Positions 34,801-35,125 of a DNA stretch of 35,125 bases are shown here, piece after piece. The translations under genes were made by a program, and so were the position numbers. How positions within the stretch are numbered: the first letter of the stretch is position 1; each line of letters opens with the position of its first letter. The stretch lies in the NCBI GenBank assembly GCA_037447605.1, contig CM074820.1:1115732-1150856 (forward strand). Reading direction: 5' to 3'. The notes beneath the pieces were generated by a model. It had not been told where the DNA came from. It saw only the letters and a program-made list of their open reading frames with translations, and searched no databases. Origin of the DNA: Zygnema circumcarinatum (lineage: Eukaryota > Streptophyta > Zygnematophyceae > Zygnematales > Zygnemataceae).

Positions 34801-35125
34801 CTGCAGTCAGAGCAGAGGACTTGCTGGCCCTCTAGTCCAGCATATCCAGACACAGGCACTGACCTATCCGGTCTGCCGACTCACCATGCTGCCCCGTCAC
34901 GGTGAAAAACTAACGTAGTGTTGCATTCATGGTGACTCTTCATTTGCACTTTCAGCATATCCCTTCGTTTGCATTAGCTATGCTGCGATATCAGGGTTGG
35001 ACATAGACCAAAACAGTGCAGACCACCCTTCCCACCACAAAATGCTGAAGATCACTTAAACCCGCGAAAGGGAGGGGACGGGCGAGGAGAAGGGGAGGGG
35101 GAGGGAGGGCGGGAAGGGGAGGGGA
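34801..35125 (-). other. Intron or upstream part of the DNA ligase gene; G-rich edge
   Basis: Between the last ligase exon and the right edge I cannot define a further exon securely; a small exon ending at the donor near 34890 is possible. The last 55 bp are G-rich with many GGGG/GGAG runs and may be a low-complexity intron or an assembly boundary. Confidence 0.4.

Overview
This window is nuclear DNA from a green-lineage eukaryote, most likely a streptophyte alga or a non-seed plant. I cannot name the species. Every protein gene I could rebuild has spliceosomal introns with phase-consistent junctions. The best-matching families are plant-type (TAF4 with an RST domain, NRPB8-like RPB8, plant RlmI-like methyltransferase, plastid-targeted CPBP protease, mitochondrial F1-beta). 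A degenerate plant-type telomere tract (TTTAGGG/TTAGGG) lies at 1675-2405. There is no sign of prokaryotic or organellar gene organisation.

Layout from left to right. 38-970 (-) is a small three-exon gene for a basic DUF2462/UPF0390-like protein. 1471-3005 is a repeat island: hairpins, an interstitial telomere-like tract and a 600-bp element with 15-bp terminal inverted repeats. 3636-9234 (+) is the TFIID subunit TAF4. 10383-12906 (+) is a six-exon gene for a secreted or type I membrane protein whose cysteine-rich ectodomain resembles a Frizzled-type fold; I know of no named plant family for it. 13387-16650 (-) is an eight-exon RlmI/COG1092-type SAM methyltransferase with an N-terminal PUA domain. 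17592-19262 (-) is RPB8, a subunit shared by RNA polymerases I, II and III. 19305-20430 holds a GA microsatellite, hairpin-rich repeats and a 133-bp TA-flanked MITE. 20880-22980 (-) is a plastid-targeted CAAX/CPBP-family membrane protein. 23107-23560 is a cluster of TGCCAA/TTGGCA hairpin units. 24944-27830 (-) is a seven-exon Sfp-type 4'-phosphopantetheinyl transferase. 28498-28966 holds two identical tRNA-Thr(AGU) genes in inverted orientation. 29129-33485 (+) is the ten-exon mitochondrial ATP synthase beta subunit. 34388-34800 (-) is the last exon of an ATP-dependent DNA ligase that continues towards or past the right edge.

The genes are mainly housekeeping: transcription (TAF4, RPB8), translation and RNA (tRNA-Thr, RlmI-like, DUF2462), cofactor loading, ATP synthesis and DNA repair. 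Neighbours are not an operon; they are divergent, convergent or tandem independent units. The least explained items are the Frizzled-like receptor-shaped protein, three GC-AG introns each fixed by a conserved protein motif, and the dispersed hairpin repeat family. All exon models come from reading splice signals, phase and family motifs by eye; no alignment or transcript evidence was available.
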